Positions 1 through 9,108 are shown, numbered from the stretch's first letter. The stretch: 64,000 bases of DNA from Pontibacter fetidus (GCF_010119545.1 NZ_JAAEAA010000009.1:88467-152466); one strand, 5' to 3'. Notes: a model not told the origin generated them from the letters alone. Numbers and translations: made by a program.

Positions 1-815
1 TATATAACACGTAAAGCATTGATGATCTGCATGGTAAGCAGCTCTTCAATAAAGATGAGAAACATGGCCGTAACTACCGATGAGTTGGCCGCTTTGCCTA
101 CTCCTTCCGTGCCTTTAGACGAATGATATCCTTTATAGCAACCTACCATACCAATCGTAAAACCAAACAATACTGATTTAACTGTATTGGCAACTATATC
201 CAGGAACGTGATGGCCTCAAAAACCTGTGTAAAGAAGGTAGTTATAGTTGTAAGTTCATTCTGATGCACATTTAAATAGCCACCCAGCAAGGCAACCAAA
301 GTGGTATACATGGTTAAGGCCGGAATCATAAGCGTGGTAGCCAGTACGCGGCTCACTACCAGGAATTTATACGGGTTTGTAGCCGATACTTCCATGGCAT
401 CTATCTGTTCGGTAACGCGCATAGAGCCCAGCTCGGCACCTATACTTGACCCCACCTTACCTGAAGCGATAATGGCTGTAACCAATGGCCCCATGGCACG
501 CACTATAGCTACCGAAATAAGGGCAGGCAACAAAGAGGCTGCACCAAAATCGGCAAGCGAAGGGCGCGACTGGTTTGTGAATACAATACCGATAATAAAG
601 GAGGTAATAGAAATAAGGGGAAGTGATTTTACACCAACCTCATAACATTGCTTTATGATCTCTCTCCATTCGTAGGGTGGGAAAAAGACTTCGCGGAAAA
701 AACGGGATACGAAAGCATAAATCTGGTATAGTTCCAGAAACAGGCGGTCCAACCTTCTGGTTAAAAAGTATTTACGTCGGCGTGTTGTGTCTTTTTCTCT
801 GTTACTATAATCCAT
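1..815 (-). CDS. mlaE: MlaE-family ABC transporter permease (3' end outside window)
   Basis: I translated the minus strand from an ATG at 815 and it stays open for 271 codons to the window edge, so the C-terminus is missing. After a basic, aromatic N-terminus (about 45 residues) it carries the MlaE/YrbE permease pattern: a first membrane helix with GIVFTNQSRPSL, then VRAMGPLVTAIIASGKVGSSIGAELGSM and VTEQIDAMEVSATNP, followed by two further hydrophobic segments. Family members are the inner-membrane permease of Mla/MCE systems that move phospholipid between inner and outer membranes. The partner ATPase (MlaF) and MCE protein (MlaD) would be expected beyond the left edge but cannot be seen. The call rests on strong family motifs; only the exact start is uncertain. 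Confidence 0.9.
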   Translation of the reverse strand, partial: MDYSNREKDTTRRRKYFLTRRLDRLFLELYQIYAFVSRFFREVFFPPYEWREIIKQCYEVGVKSLPLISITSFIIGIVFTNQSRPSLADFGAASLLPALISVAIVRAMGPLVTAIIASGKVGSSIGAELGSMRVTEQIDAMEVSATNPYKFLVVSRVLATTLMIPALTMYTTLVALLGGYLNVHQNELTTITTFFTQVFEAITFLDIVANTVKSVLFGFTIGMVGCYKGYHSSKGTEGVGKAANSSVVTAMFLIFIEELLTMQIINALRVI

Positions 816-1782
816 TGGCTGTTTGCTGGTGCCGATTTTTGCTCAAGTTTACTAAAAATTACGATTCTGGAACTGTAAAACAAGTAACTCATCTTACGGC
901 CAGCCCGACATTCAGGGTTATAAAACGCAAATGTAATTCAAATGCTTTTGTATGCCTAACGTAATGCCGTTTATATAGTGTATTCCGGATAAAGTAAAGT
1001 TTAGAGTTGATGAGGTACAACTGGTTAAAGTTGCGTTTGTTTTGCAGGGTTCGATGTTGGGAGATCTTTTGTTTTATAGTTACCGTGGTCCAACCACCCC
1101 CAACCCCTCAGAGCTACGCTCGCTACCTTCGAAATCGCTTCTCGGTAGTCTAAGGCGGGGAGTTTTTAGGCCTTTGCTATAGTTGGAGCTATAGTTTTAT
1201 AGTTTAAAATTTACCTCACCCCAACCCTCTCCTAAAAACAGGAGAGGGAGTTTTAAACTGTTACTTCTTCTGTCATCCTGAAAGGATCTTGTGTGAAATG
1301 AGCATAAGCCTTAGCCTTAGCTATAACACACCCCTGCCCCTCTCAAGAGGGAATTTCGGCTATTACTATAGCTACAAGTATAGTAATAGTGTTACAGACC
1401 AAGAGTGGACAGGTCGCGGCCTGTCCCTACGAAACTATAGCCACGATAAATTTCGAAGCTTGTCATTTCAAAGTATAGTTAAACTATAGCCATGAGAAAG
1501 ATCACAGTCTTTGGGTTGAGCGCCTTGTAGATTTCTGGTGCCGCAGGCATTTCGAGGTACGAGAAAAAGAAATGTACACCGCGCGATGCCCGAAGACGGG
1601 GCTCCCGGCCGTGAGGGCACCAAAGTATAGAATGAAACTATAGGCAAGTAGAGCTCCCAGGATCGGAAGTAGCTATGAAAGAAAAGGCTTGGTATGAGTA
1701 AGTATAGACTGCAACTATAGGACACATAAGATCCCTCGACTTCGCTCGGGATGACAAAAGAGAGAATCTATAAAAGAAAACT
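816..1782. other. Intergenic repeat-rich region between mlaE and ruvC
   Basis: About 970 bases with no convincing gene. It holds a C-rich imperfect palindrome around 1090-1170, another C-rich repeat at 1212-1250 with the arms CCCTCTCCT and AGGAGAGGG, many CTATAG motifs, and the reverse-oriented composite repeat (1409-1757). Short open frames here have no family resemblance and lie inside repeated DNA. Confidence 0.7.
1409..1757 (-). repeat. Composite gene-end repeat, copy A
   Basis: Read on the minus strand this shares ordered blocks with 24466-25055 and 37909-38475: a GTCATCC..GAGCGAAGTCGAG..GATCTTAT block, CCTGGGAGCTCTACTTG, CCCTCACGGCCGGGAG, a GCGCTCAACCCAAAGACTG block, and CGTAGGGACAGG followed by a palindrome. 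It starts just after the ruvC stop and runs in the ruvC direction. A C-rich tail (to about 1325) extends the similarity. It may be a non-autonomous mobile repeat or a transcribed structured RNA; the sequence does not decide. Confidence 0.75.
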
Positions 1783-2355
1783 TTACTTCGAAGCAACCCG
1801 ATCCGGGTTATCTGTCAGGAAACCTTTCCAGGACTTGGCGCCAGATTTTGCATTGTTACCTTTCTGGTAATGGTGGCACAGCGCGACAGACAAGGCATCG
1901 GTGGCATCAAACATTTTCGGGTCCGGCTGAATTTTCAGGATCTGTACCAGCATACTGGCAACCTGCTCTTTAGAAGCATTACCATTTCCGGTAACCGATT
2001 GCTTTACTTTTTTGGGTGCATACTCCACATAAGGGATGTCGCGGGAGAGGGCCGCAGCAATGGCAACACCCTGGGCACGACCTAGTTTCAGCATACTTTG
2101 GACGTTAACCCCAAAGAAAGGAGATTCGATAGCCAGCTCATCCGGCAGGTATTCGTCGATGAGCTGTATCATGCGGTCGAAAATTTTCTTTAACTTGATG
2201 GCGTGGTTGCTGTAACTTTTCAGGTGAATAACGCCATACTGCACTACCTTTACTTTAGAACCGGTAACTTCAATAAGGCCGTAGCCCATAACCTGGGTGC
2301 CGGGGTCAATACCAAGAATAAGTTTGTTGGGCGGAAGCGCAGAAGAGTAAACCAT
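1783..2355 (-). CDS. ruvC: Crossover junction endodeoxyribonuclease RuvC
   Basis: RuvC resolves Holliday junctions in the RuvABC pathway by symmetric metal-dependent cleavage. The 190-residue product has the RNase H-like start [15 protein letters not shown] (first catalytic Asp near residue 17), IESPFFG with the catalytic Glu, [13 protein letters not shown], the [15 protein letters not shown] loop, and DATDALSVA with the last two acidic residues. Length matches the family. I chose ATG 2355 because the longer frame (to 2424) adds residues absent from RuvC and would overlap the divergent neighbour. The gene is transcribed away from the flippase-like gene. Its 3' end runs directly into composite repeat copy A. 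Confidence 0.95.
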   Translation of the reverse strand: MVYSSALPPNKLILGIDPGTQVMGYGLIEVTGSKVKVVQYGVIHLKSYSNHAIKLKKIFDRMIQLIDEYLPDELAIESPFFGVNVQSMLKLGRAQGVAIAAALSRDIPYVEYAPKKVKQSVTGNGNASKEQVASMLVQILKIQPDPKMFDATDALSVALCHHYQKGNNAKSGAKSWKGFLTDNPDRVASK

Positions 2356-2380
2356 AAGTCTACAAAAATAAGACAATATC

Positions 2381-3370
2381 TTGAACATTGCCTCAAACAG
2401 AAGGTTCCTTTTACCCGCCGGCAAATTGCTGGTGGTGGTTCTTACGCTTTATCTTTTGTGGCAGGCCATTTCTACCGTTCCTGATACATTTCTGAGTTGG
2501 AAAACGATAGTCCGCAACACCATAAATAGTCCTTTTAGGTGGCTATTTATAGTTACAGCTATACTTATACCTGTAAACTGGGGCTTCGAAGCGAAAAAGT
2601 GGCAACTACTTGGCCGTAAACTGGAACCGATATCGTTCTGGCGGGCATACCGGGCTGTAATGGTTGGCCTGACCCTGGGCTTTATCACACCAAACCGGCT
2701 TGGTGATTACGCCGGCCGTGTGCTGGAGCTTAAAAGCAAACAACGCCTGGAAGCTATTGGAGCTATTTTTATCGGCAGGTTTTGCCAATTGGTAGCTACG
2801 GTTATAGTTGGTTCGGTGGGGTTGCTGTATTTTATAGTTACGTTCTTCTGGGCAGCTAATCCGGGAGTTTCTTTAAGCCTGATTTTTCTATTGATGTCAG
2901 TTTCTGCGGCTACGTTGTTGCTTTTGTATAATGCACAGGCCATAGTGGCGGTAGTTTCGGCTATAAAACCATTGCGAAAATTAGTTGGCTATGTAGCCAT
3001 CATGGGCAACTATAGTTCTGCCGAAATCTCAAAACTGCTGTTGCTTTCGCTTTGCCGCTATGCCGTGTTTTTGTTGCAGTTTATACTATTACTTATCCTT
3101 TTCGATGTGCAACTGACTGCGCTGCAATATGTATGCGGTGTAGCAGGTACGTTCTTTATCAAATCTATAGTTCCGTCGGTAAGTTTGCTTTCAGATTTAG
3201 GCGTGCGGGAGTTGTCGGCGATGTATCTGTTTGGGTTACTGGGGCAGGAGCGTTTACAGGTGCTAAGCGCCAGCCTGAGCTTGTGGTTACTCAATATTGC
3301 CGTGCCCAGCGTGGTGGGTTTATACTTTGTGCTGCAGTTGCGGTTTTTCAGGAAAGGAGCGGGGGCATGA
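2381..3370 (+). CDS. Flippase-like integral membrane protein (LPG synthase TM / UPF0104 family)
   Basis: A 329-residue protein with about seven to eight hydrophobic segments and the family signatures [42 protein letters not shown] and [11 protein letters not shown]. Members of the lysylphosphatidylglycerol-synthase TM/AglD-like group are inner-membrane proteins with suspected lipid-handling roles; the substrate here is unknown. The only usable start seems to be TTG 2381, because an in-frame stop lies at 2369-2371 and no ATG is near. The stop overlaps the start of the next gene (ATGA), so translational coupling to the glycosyltransferase is likely and suggests a shared envelope or glycolipid role. 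Confidence 0.8.
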   Translation: MNIASNRRFLLPAGKLLVVVLTLYLLWQAISTVPDTFLSWKTIVRNTINSPFRWLFIVTAILIPVNWGFEAKKWQLLGRKLEPISFWRAYRAVMVGLTLGFITPNRLGDYAGRVLELKSKQRLEAIGAIFIGRFCQLVATVIVGSVGLLYFIVTFFWAANPGVSLSLIFLLMSVSAATLLLLYNAQAIVAVVSAIKPLRKLVGYVAIMGNYSSAEISKLLLLSLCRYAVFLLQFILLLILFDVQLTALQYVCGVAGTFFIKSIVPSVSLLSDLGVRELSAMYLFGLLGQERLQVLSASLSLWLLNIAVPSVVGLYFVLQLRFFRKGAGA

Positions 3371-4512
3371 CCTGGATAGTTGAGTTACTGCTTTTCGTTT
3401 CGTTGGTAAGCTATAGCTGGATTATACTTCGCAGGTGGGTAGCCTGGGCCAAACTTCCGGAAACAAACATGCCAGCCAACTGGCAGCCAACTACAAAACT
3501 CTCGGTTATCATCCCTGTCCGAAACGAAGCAGTGAATATTCTGCATTTGCTCCTCGATCTCGAAAAGCAGACTTATCCAAAAACGCTCTTTGAAGTGATC
3601 GTGGTAGATGATCATTCCGAAGACGAAACCCAAGCTATAGTTCAGCAATTTTCTAAGGCATCGGCACTACGAATAAAAATTATTGAGTTAAATACTTATG
3701 TTAAGTATAGTGGTAAAAAAGCTGCTGTACAAAAAGGAGTGGAGTTGGCAGAAGGGGAGTTGTTGGTTTTTACCGATGGCGATTGTCGGGTGCAACCCGA
3801 GTGGCTTACCTTGTTTGCCTATAGTTATCAGACGTATCGGCCGTTATTCATTAGCGGACCGGTTAGTTTCCAGAACACCCATAGTTTGCTGGAGCGCATG
3901 CAGCTTGTGGAGTTCGCCAGCCTGATCGGTATTGGTGCAGCGTCAATAGGGCTAGGCAAACCAAACATGTGCAATGGCGCTAACCTGGCCTATACTAGGC
4001 AAGTGTTTGAGGAAGTGAAAGGTTTTACCGGAAACGAAACTATAGCCAGCGGCGACGACGAATTTCTGCTGCACAAGATCCATAAACTATACCCCGGAAA
4101 AATTTTCTTTGTAAAGAATAAAGGAGCTATAGTTTATACCGAAGCCTGTAAATCCATCAGTAGTTTCCTAGGGCAACGGATCAGGTGGGCCAGCAAGTGG
4201 CGGGCCTATCAGGAGTGGCATGTAAAACTGTTGGCGCTAGTCGTTTTTATGGTTAATCTGTTACTTTTTGTGGTGTTATTAATGGCACTGTTCGGCAAAA
4301 TGCCTGCTTCTGTATTTATTGGGGCTATAATTGCCAAGTTCGCTATAGATTTCTTATTTTTAACTCGTATTCTCAGTTTTTTAGGTCGCAGGCGCTACAT
4401 TTGGTATATGCTGCCGCTGCAACTGGTGTACATCCCTTATGTGGTAACAACAGCAGTTTTGGGCCTTACAGGGCGCTACCGCTGGAAAGGCAGAACCATA
4501 CAAAACCGATGA
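3367..4512 (+). CDS. Family 2 glycosyltransferase, membrane-anchored
   Basis: The 381-residue product has an N-terminal membrane anchor (residues 4-22), a GT-A catalytic domain starting KLSVIIPVRNEA, VIVVDDHSEDET, the metal-binding FTDGDC (about residues 136-140), a GDDEF motif, and QRIRWASKW, the QxxRW signature of processive GT2 enzymes. Three or so C-terminal membrane helices follow. It probably extends or initiates a surface glycan or glycolipid at the inner membrane; donor and acceptor cannot be read from sequence. ATG 3367 overlaps the preceding stop (ATGA). An upstream in-frame start at 3052 is rejected because it would run through the flippase gene in another frame. Confidence 0.88.
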   Translation: MTWIVELLLFVSLVSYSWIILRRWVAWAKLPETNMPANWQPTTKLSVIIPVRNEAVNILHLLLDLEKQTYPKTLFEVIVVDDHSEDETQAIVQQFSKASALRIKIIELNTYVKYSGKKAAVQKGVELAEGELLVFTDGDCRVQPEWLTLFAYSYQTYRPLFISGPVSFQNTHSLLERMQLVEFASLIGIGAASIGLGKPNMCNGANLAYTRQVFEEVKGFTGNETIASGDDEFLLHKIHKLYPGKIFFVKNKGAIVYTEACKSISSFLGQRIRWASKWRAYQEWHVKLLALVVFMVNLLLFVVLLMALFGKMPASVFIGAIIAKFAIDFLFLTRILSFLGRRRYIWYMLPLQLVYIPYVVTTAVLGLTGRYRWKGRTIQNR

Positions 4513-4766
4513 CAGAAAACGAATTCGATATACTCGACGAACTATACTTTGTAGCCTCTTACCCGGACCTGCGCAGCACGCTCTCGCTCACCGATGAGGA
4601 GCTGTGTGCCGGGTTACAGTTGTTGCTTCAGAAGGGCTACATCCGCATCATGTATCCTGACCAGGATACCGAGCATGCTTATGATCCGCAAACTTTCAGC
4701 AAACACTGCCACGAGTATTTTTACCTGGCTACAAAGGCCGGACTTGTAGTGCATAACTCAATTTAA
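4509..4766 (+). CDS. Small winged-helix-like protein, function unknown
   Basis: An 85-residue acidic protein whose start overlaps the previous stop (ATGA) and whose stop directly abuts the next start. The pattern DILDELYFVASYPDLRSTL, TDEELCAGLQLLLQKGYIRIM resembles a small helix-turn-helix plus wing, as in domains that read out a strand after a recognition helix. I do not recognise a named family. The strict coupling on both sides says it is made together with the glycosyltransferase and permease, perhaps as an accessory or regulatory subunit, which is inference only. Confidence 0.7.
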   Translation: MTENEFDILDELYFVASYPDLRSTLSLTDEELCAGLQLLLQKGYIRIMYPDQDTEHAYDPQTFSKHCHEYFYLATKAGLVVHNSI

Positions 4767-5942
4767 ATGGCTGTACTACAACAAAATAAAGCAGCCAGCC
4801 GGCCGCCTTCTTATTACATCAGGCAACGCCTTTTGCAAAACAAACCTGCTATGGTGGGGCTGGGTATTATTGTGCTGGCTATAGTTGTAGCGATCCTAGG
4901 CTACGCCATTATGCCCGACAGCACACCAAATGCAAACAACGGTTTGGTGCAGATCCAGAAAAAGAGCCCCGGCTTTTCGACACAGGTGCTGCGCATGGCC
5001 AAATCAAATCCGGCAGCAGATGTTAACCCGCTGAATTTTATCCTTTCCGGCGCACCCGAAGATTACTCCGAAATCCCGATAGAAAGCTATAGTTTTAAAG
5101 GCGACAGCCTGCAGGTACAGCCGCTGCGCAGCAATAACGCCATGGCTGATCAGCCACGCACCTACGGCCTTAACGAAATTGTAGGCAACCGCACAAACTA
5201 TAGCTCAGCTGAACTTAAGGAAACTATAGAAAACGATCATATCCGAACCAAAACTTACTGGCTGGGTACCGATAAGGCCGGGCGCGATGTACTGAGCAGG
5301 CTAATACTGGGAACGCGTATTTCGCTGGGTATAGGCTTTGTGGCTGTACTTATATCCGTATTTGTGGGTATTGCAGTTGGGGCCGCAGGTGGCTACTTTG
5401 GAGGTTGGGTTGATAAGCTGATGACATTCCTGATGACGGTGGTGTGGTCGGTGCCGAGTATTATGCTGGTAATTGCCATTAGCCTGGCCCTGGATAGCAA
5501 AGGCGTTTGGGTGGCTTTTGTGGCCGTTGGTTTAACTATGTGGGTAGAAGTTGCCCGTGTGGTACGTGGCCAGATACTCGGTTTAAAAGAAAAGACCTAC
5601 ATCGAAGCTGCTCAGGTTCTGGGAGTTCCGGAAAGATTGATTATATTAAGGCATCTGCTGCCAAACATGATCGGGCCCTTAATCGTTATTGCCACAGCCA
5701 ACTTTGCATCGGCGATTCTGATAGAAGCTGGCCTTAGCTTTCTGGGGCTGGGCGTACAACCGCCGGCACCAAGTTGGGGCATGATGGTAAACGAAGGTTT
5801 TCAGCTGATAGGCGCGAAGGCCGGTTTATACTTAGTTTTATTACCAAGTTTATGCATCAGCGTGCTGGTGTTGGCCTTTAACCTGTTAGGCAATGGCCTC
5901 CGCGATGCATACGACCCGAAAATACCGTTAACAAATGGCTGA
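4767..5942 (+). CDS. OppC/DppC-type ABC transporter permease, orphan
   Basis: 391 residues. One membrane helix (about 28-48) is followed by a long non-membrane stretch of about 110 residues, then the family sequence YWLGTDKAGRDVLSRLILGTR, five membrane segments, and the cytoplasmic EAA loop EAAQVLGVPERLIILRHLLPN that docks on the ATPase. The C-terminal SFLGLGVQPPAPSWGMM is typical of OppC. No OppB, ATPase or binding protein lies next to it, so partners must be encoded elsewhere. The extra periplasmic-sized segment is longer than in classical OppC. It starts directly at the previous stop and overlaps the RsbU-like gene by 8 bases. Confidence 0.9.
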   Translation: MAVLQQNKAASRPPSYYIRQRLLQNKPAMVGLGIIVLAIVVAILGYAIMPDSTPNANNGLVQIQKKSPGFSTQVLRMAKSNPAADVNPLNFILSGAPEDYSEIPIESYSFKGDSLQVQPLRSNNAMADQPRTYGLNEIVGNRTNYSSAELKETIENDHIRTKTYWLGTDKAGRDVLSRLILGTRISLGIGFVAVLISVFVGIAVGAAGGYFGGWVDKLMTFLMTVVWSVPSIMLVIAISLALDSKGVWVAFVAVGLTMWVEVARVVRGQILGLKEKTYIEAAQVLGVPERLIILRHLLPNMIGPLIVIATANFASAILIEAGLSFLGLGVQPPAPSWGMMVNEGFQLIGAKAGLYLVLLPSLCISVLVLAFNLLGNGLRDAYDPKIPLTNG

Positions 5943-7158
5943 AAGTAGCACACCTAATATACAGCAGGAGCTGAACCTGAAAAAACTGGAGCTTTCGGCA
6001 CTGCTCGAGATAACGCAGGCTATTAACGAAAACCTGCCCGAAGCTGCTTTGTACAAAATTTACCGTTTTACTCTGCTTGCCCAGTTGCAGATAAGCCGGC
6101 TGGTGCTGTACGTACACGACGAAGCGTGGGAATGCAAAGCCGATTTCGGAACGCAGCAGGATTTTAAAAAGCAAGACCTACCGGAAGCCATCACTTCGCT
6201 GAAAGAGATCACTTATACCTCTAAACTACAGGTAGATAAAAAGTGGCGTGCCTTCGAGATCGTGATTCCGGTACTGCACAACGGTAAAGTGCTTGCCTTT
6301 GTAATGATTGGTAAAATGCAGCCATTCTATACTAACCTGGAAGCCCTTAATTTTGTGCAGACGGTGAGTAATATTATGCTGGTTGCCATCGAGAACCACA
6401 AAATGGCCCGCCAACGACTGGCTCAGGAATCTATCCGTCGCGAAATTGAAATTGCCCGTGAAGTGCAGAACATGCTGTTCCCGAAAGCATTGCCTAACGA
6501 CAAGGACATTGCCATACATGCCAGCTACATTCCGCATTCTTCTATCGGCGGCGACTACTACGATTACATCGAAATAGACCAGGACCAGTCCTTGTTCTGC
6601 GTGGCCGATGTGTCGGGTAAAGGTGTTCCGGCTTCGTTGCTGATGTCAAACTTCCAGGCTGGCCTCCGGACGATACTTCGCCAGACCTCAGACCTGAATA
6701 CTGTTGTATCTGAGCTTAATAACCTGATTTACCGGAACGCGATCGCTGAGAAATTTATTACCACTTTTCTGGCCCTTTATAACCGTAAAACCCGTGAGCT
6801 GAGCTACGTAAATGCCGGCCATAACTCGCCTATACTTCTGTTTGAGAATAATACGCACCAACTCCTGAACGAAGGCTGTACCATGCTGGGCGCCTTTGAT
6901 GTGCTGCCGTTTATGTCGGTTACAAGCATACAGGTACCCGAAAACTCGATGTTGCTGTGCTATACCGATGGCCTGACAGAAGTATTTGACGAGGACGATT
7001 CGGAGTTTGGTATTGAACGCACAATAGAGTTTCTGCAGACACACCGTTTCCTGAGTTCTAAAATGCTGCACCTGCAACTGCTGCGCGAAATAAACCTTTA
7101 TAACGAAGACGCCACCCTCAACGACGACATTACACTGCTATCGTGCAGGTTTAAATAG
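5935..7158 (+). CDS. GAF-like domain plus PP2C/SpoIIE serine phosphatase (RsbU-like)
   Basis: 407 residues. Residues 1-165 look like a divergent GAF-type sensor domain, followed by a helical linker EIEIAREVQNMLFPKALP that is characteristic of RsbU-type phosphatases. The SpoIIE domain shows SIGGDYYDY and VADVSGKGVPASLLMSNFQA with the metal-binding aspartates, VNAGHNSPILL, and LLCYTDGLTEVFDEDD near the end. Such proteins dephosphorylate anti-anti-sigma factors or STAS proteins in partner-switching pathways. No anti-sigma gene is adjacent; the small protein at 11374 is the only STAS-like candidate nearby. It overlaps the permease gene by 8 bases, the last member of the coupled cluster. Confidence 0.9.
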   Translation: MAESSTPNIQQELNLKKLELSALLEITQAINENLPEAALYKIYRFTLLAQLQISRLVLYVHDEAWECKADFGTQQDFKKQDLPEAITSLKEITYTSKLQVDKKWRAFEIVIPVLHNGKVLAFVMIGKMQPFYTNLEALNFVQTVSNIMLVAIENHKMARQRLAQESIRREIEIAREVQNMLFPKALPNDKDIAIHASYIPHSSIGGDYYDYIEIDQDQSLFCVADVSGKGVPASLLMSNFQAGLRTILRQTSDLNTVVSELNNLIYRNAIAEKFITTFLALYNRKTRELSYVNAGHNSPILLFENNTHQLLNEGCTMLGAFDVLPFMSVTSIQVPENSMLLCYTDGLTEVFDEDDSEFGIERTIEFLQTHRFLSSKMLHLQLLREINLYNEDATLNDDITLLSCRFK

Positions 7159-7290
7159 TTAAAGAGTTTAAGAGCGTTTAAGAGTTAATAAAGTTAGAAA
7201 GTTATAGTTTGCAGAGACGCAATATTTAGCGCTTTTTACTTCAGGATATCAGACCATCAGACATTTAACAGTCAACAACCGACAATCAAC

Positions 7291-7929
7291 GTGTTTCGCC
7301 TTTTCAAAACGCCTTACCTGATGAAAAAACTATTGCCCGGCTACACCTGGCACCGGGAGGCGACAGGCAAAAATTTATACCTCACGTTTGATGACGGACC
7401 AATTCCGGAAGTAACACCTTTTGTGCTGGAGCAACTGGCACAATATAAGGCTAAAGCTACCTTTTTTTGTGTGGGCGAAAACCTGGAAAAGCATCCTGAA
7501 ATAGCGCTTCAGATTTTAGCTGGCGGCCATAAACTAGCTAACCATACCTATAACCACTTAAAAGGCTGGCAAACATCTTTAGAGCAATACCTGCAAAACG
7601 TGCAGCAATGCCAGTACATCCTGCAAACTATAGTTCCGGCCGCACCACAGGAGAAGCACCTGTTCCGTCCGCCATACGGCAGAATAACAGGTAAACAGGC
7701 AACCGCTTTGCGTACAACTTACGAGCTGATTATGTGGGATGTGCTCACCAACGATTACGACGCTACCTTACAACCCGACCAGTGCCTGAAACAAAGTATA
7801 GCTAAAACCCAACCTGGCAGCATTATCGTATTCCACGACAGCCTGAAAGCAGAACGAAACATGCGCTATGCCCTGCCACGTTTTCTGGAGCATTTTGCCG
7901 GGCTTGGCTATACTTTCGAGACGTTATGA
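7291..7929 (+). CDS. Polysaccharide deacetylase (NodB homology domain)
   Basis: 212 residues with all NodB motifs: TFDDGP (metal and catalytic Asp, residues 32-37), NHTYNH (metal histidines), RPPYGR, WDVLTNDYDA and IVFHDS with the catalytic His. These enzymes remove N-acetyl groups from peptidoglycan or other amino-sugar polymers. I use GTG 7291 because FRLFKTPYLMKKLLPGYTWH matches the usual N-terminus of Bacteroidota homologues; ATG 7321 is the alternative. The stop overlaps the following GT2 start (ATGA), so the pair is translationally coupled and probably acts on one surface polysaccharide. Confidence 0.9.
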   Translation: MFRLFKTPYLMKKLLPGYTWHREATGKNLYLTFDDGPIPEVTPFVLEQLAQYKAKATFFCVGENLEKHPEIALQILAGGHKLANHTYNHLKGWQTSLEQYLQNVQQCQYILQTIVPAAPQEKHLFRPPYGRITGKQATALRTTYELIMWDVLTNDYDATLQPDQCLKQSIAKTQPGSIIVFHDSLKAERNMRYALPRFLEHFAGLGYTFETL

Positions 7930-9017
7930 TCTTATCGGTCATCTATTTTATAGTTTACTTCTCTATTTTCCTGGCACTGCTGTACTTGTGGGTCTACAAC
8001 CGGAAAAGCTATAGTTTACAACCTGTAGTGCAACCTCGTATCAGCATATTAATTGCTGCCCGCAACGAAGAGCACAGCATCCTGCGCTGCCTTACTGCTA
8101 TCGAAGCGTTAAACTACCCTCATACTAAAATTGAAGTGCTCATCGGCGATGATGCCTCTACAGACAATACCCGCGCTATAGTTGACGATTTTATAAAAGA
8201 CAAACCAAACTATAGATGCATAACTATTACCAAAACTATAGGTAATGCCCGCGGAAAAGCCAATGTATTAGCCCAACTTACCAAACTGGCCACTACCGAT
8301 TATTTCTTTTATACCGATGCCGACATTGCCGTACCCAAAAACTGGATACAAGCTATGCTGGCCGAACTGAAGGAAGATATAGGGGTGGTAACCGGCGTTA
8401 CAACTATAACCGGCAACCACTTTTTCCATAAAATGCAGGCCCTGGATTGGGTATACTCGCTGGGGTTGGTGCAGGTGGTGGCAGATATAGGGTTGCCGGT
8501 TACGACAATGGGTAACAACATGCTGCTGCGCCGCGAAGCTTACGAACAGGTGGGTGGCTTCGAAACTATAAGATTCTCGATAACCGAAGACATTGCCATT
8601 TTTAACGAGATACTGCACAAAGGCTGGAACTTCCGGAACATTTATACCCGAAATGCGCTGGCACTCTCGTTGCCGGCGGCCAACTTTGTGCAGTACATAA
8701 ACCAACGCAAACGCTGGATGAGTGGCTCTATGCACCTGCCGCTTTACATGGCCGTTATCTTTGTACTACATGCGGCTTATTACCCGGTGCTTATCCCGTT
8801 TTTTGCCTATACTTCGGTGGCGGTAATGGGTGGCATCTTTTTGCTTAAACTTATCTTCCAGAGTGTATTCGTGCATATTTGCCTGCACCGGCTTAACCTG
8901 GCTGTACCGTGGCATTACTACATCCTTTTCGAACTATACCTGGTTGTATCATCCGTTATGCTGATCATCTACTTCTTTATGCCTTTCAGGACCGTCTGGA
9001 AAGGAAGAAAATATTAG
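7926..9017 (+). CDS. Family 2 glycosyltransferase
   Basis: 363 residues: an N-terminal membrane helix (2-22), GT-A domain beginning RISILIAARNEEHSILRCL, EVLIGDDASTDNTRAI, YTDADIAVPKNW (DxD metal site), TMGNNMLLRREAYEQVGGF, ITEDIAIF and NQRKRWMSGS (QxxRW), then two to three C-terminal membrane helices. This architecture fits a processive membrane glycosyltransferase making a beta-linked polymer. Its start overlaps the deacetylase stop by four bases, resembling synthase-deacetylase pairs of exopolysaccharide loci such as poly-GlcNAc, but no other biosynthesis gene is present here, so that link is inference. Confidence 0.88.
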   Translation: MILSVIYFIVYFSIFLALLYLWVYNRKSYSLQPVVQPRISILIAARNEEHSILRCLTAIEALNYPHTKIEVLIGDDASTDNTRAIVDDFIKDKPNYRCITITKTIGNARGKANVLAQLTKLATTDYFFYTDADIAVPKNWIQAMLAELKEDIGVVTGVTTITGNHFFHKMQALDWVYSLGLVQVVADIGLPVTTMGNNMLLRREAYEQVGGFETIRFSITEDIAIFNEILHKGWNFRNIYTRNALALSLPAANFVQYINQRKRWMSGSMHLPLYMAVIFVLHAAYYPVLIPFFAYTSVAVMGGIFLLKLIFQSVFVHICLHRLNLAVPWHYYILFELYLVVSSVMLIIYFFMPFRTVWKGRKY

Positions 9018-9061
9018 AAGTTAAAAGTTAGTGAGTTAAAGAGTTTGTGAGTAATTCAATT

Positions 9062-9108
9062 GTAATCCAGTTCATCCTTCCAAATCCTGAAAATCCTGAT
9101 TCAGACAA
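9062..9108 (+). repeat. Short gene-end repeat of the AATCCTG..GATTCAGACAA type
   Basis: The stretch contains CAAATCCTGAAAATCCTG followed by ATTCAGACAA and lies just 3' of the GT2 gene. The same unit recurs at 25123-25168, 38500-38545, 41971-41997 and, as ATCCTGGTTCAGACAA, at 55540-55572. It is a short interspersed repeat; its function is unknown. Confidence 0.65.

Noticed and set aside
301..964. Plus-strand open frames at 301-645 and 677-964
   Set aside because: They are the antisense of the MlaE-type permease, whose minus-strand frame is open to the window edge and carries family motifs.
1289..1725. Two opposite open frames of 66 and 85 codons
   Set aside because: They lie inside composite repeat copy A, have no protein-like pattern, and frames of similar length appear in copies B and C (24664-24852 and 38272-38469) in unrelated reading.
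3052..3366. Upstream extension of the GT2 frame
   Set aside because: It would run in the wrong frame through the flippase-like gene; the ATGA junction at 3367 is the natural start.
7159..7290. Possible tandem repeat GTTAAAGAGTTTAAGAG between genes
   Set aside because: Only a few irregular AT-rich units; a similar stretch follows 9017, but there is not enough regularity to name a repeat.
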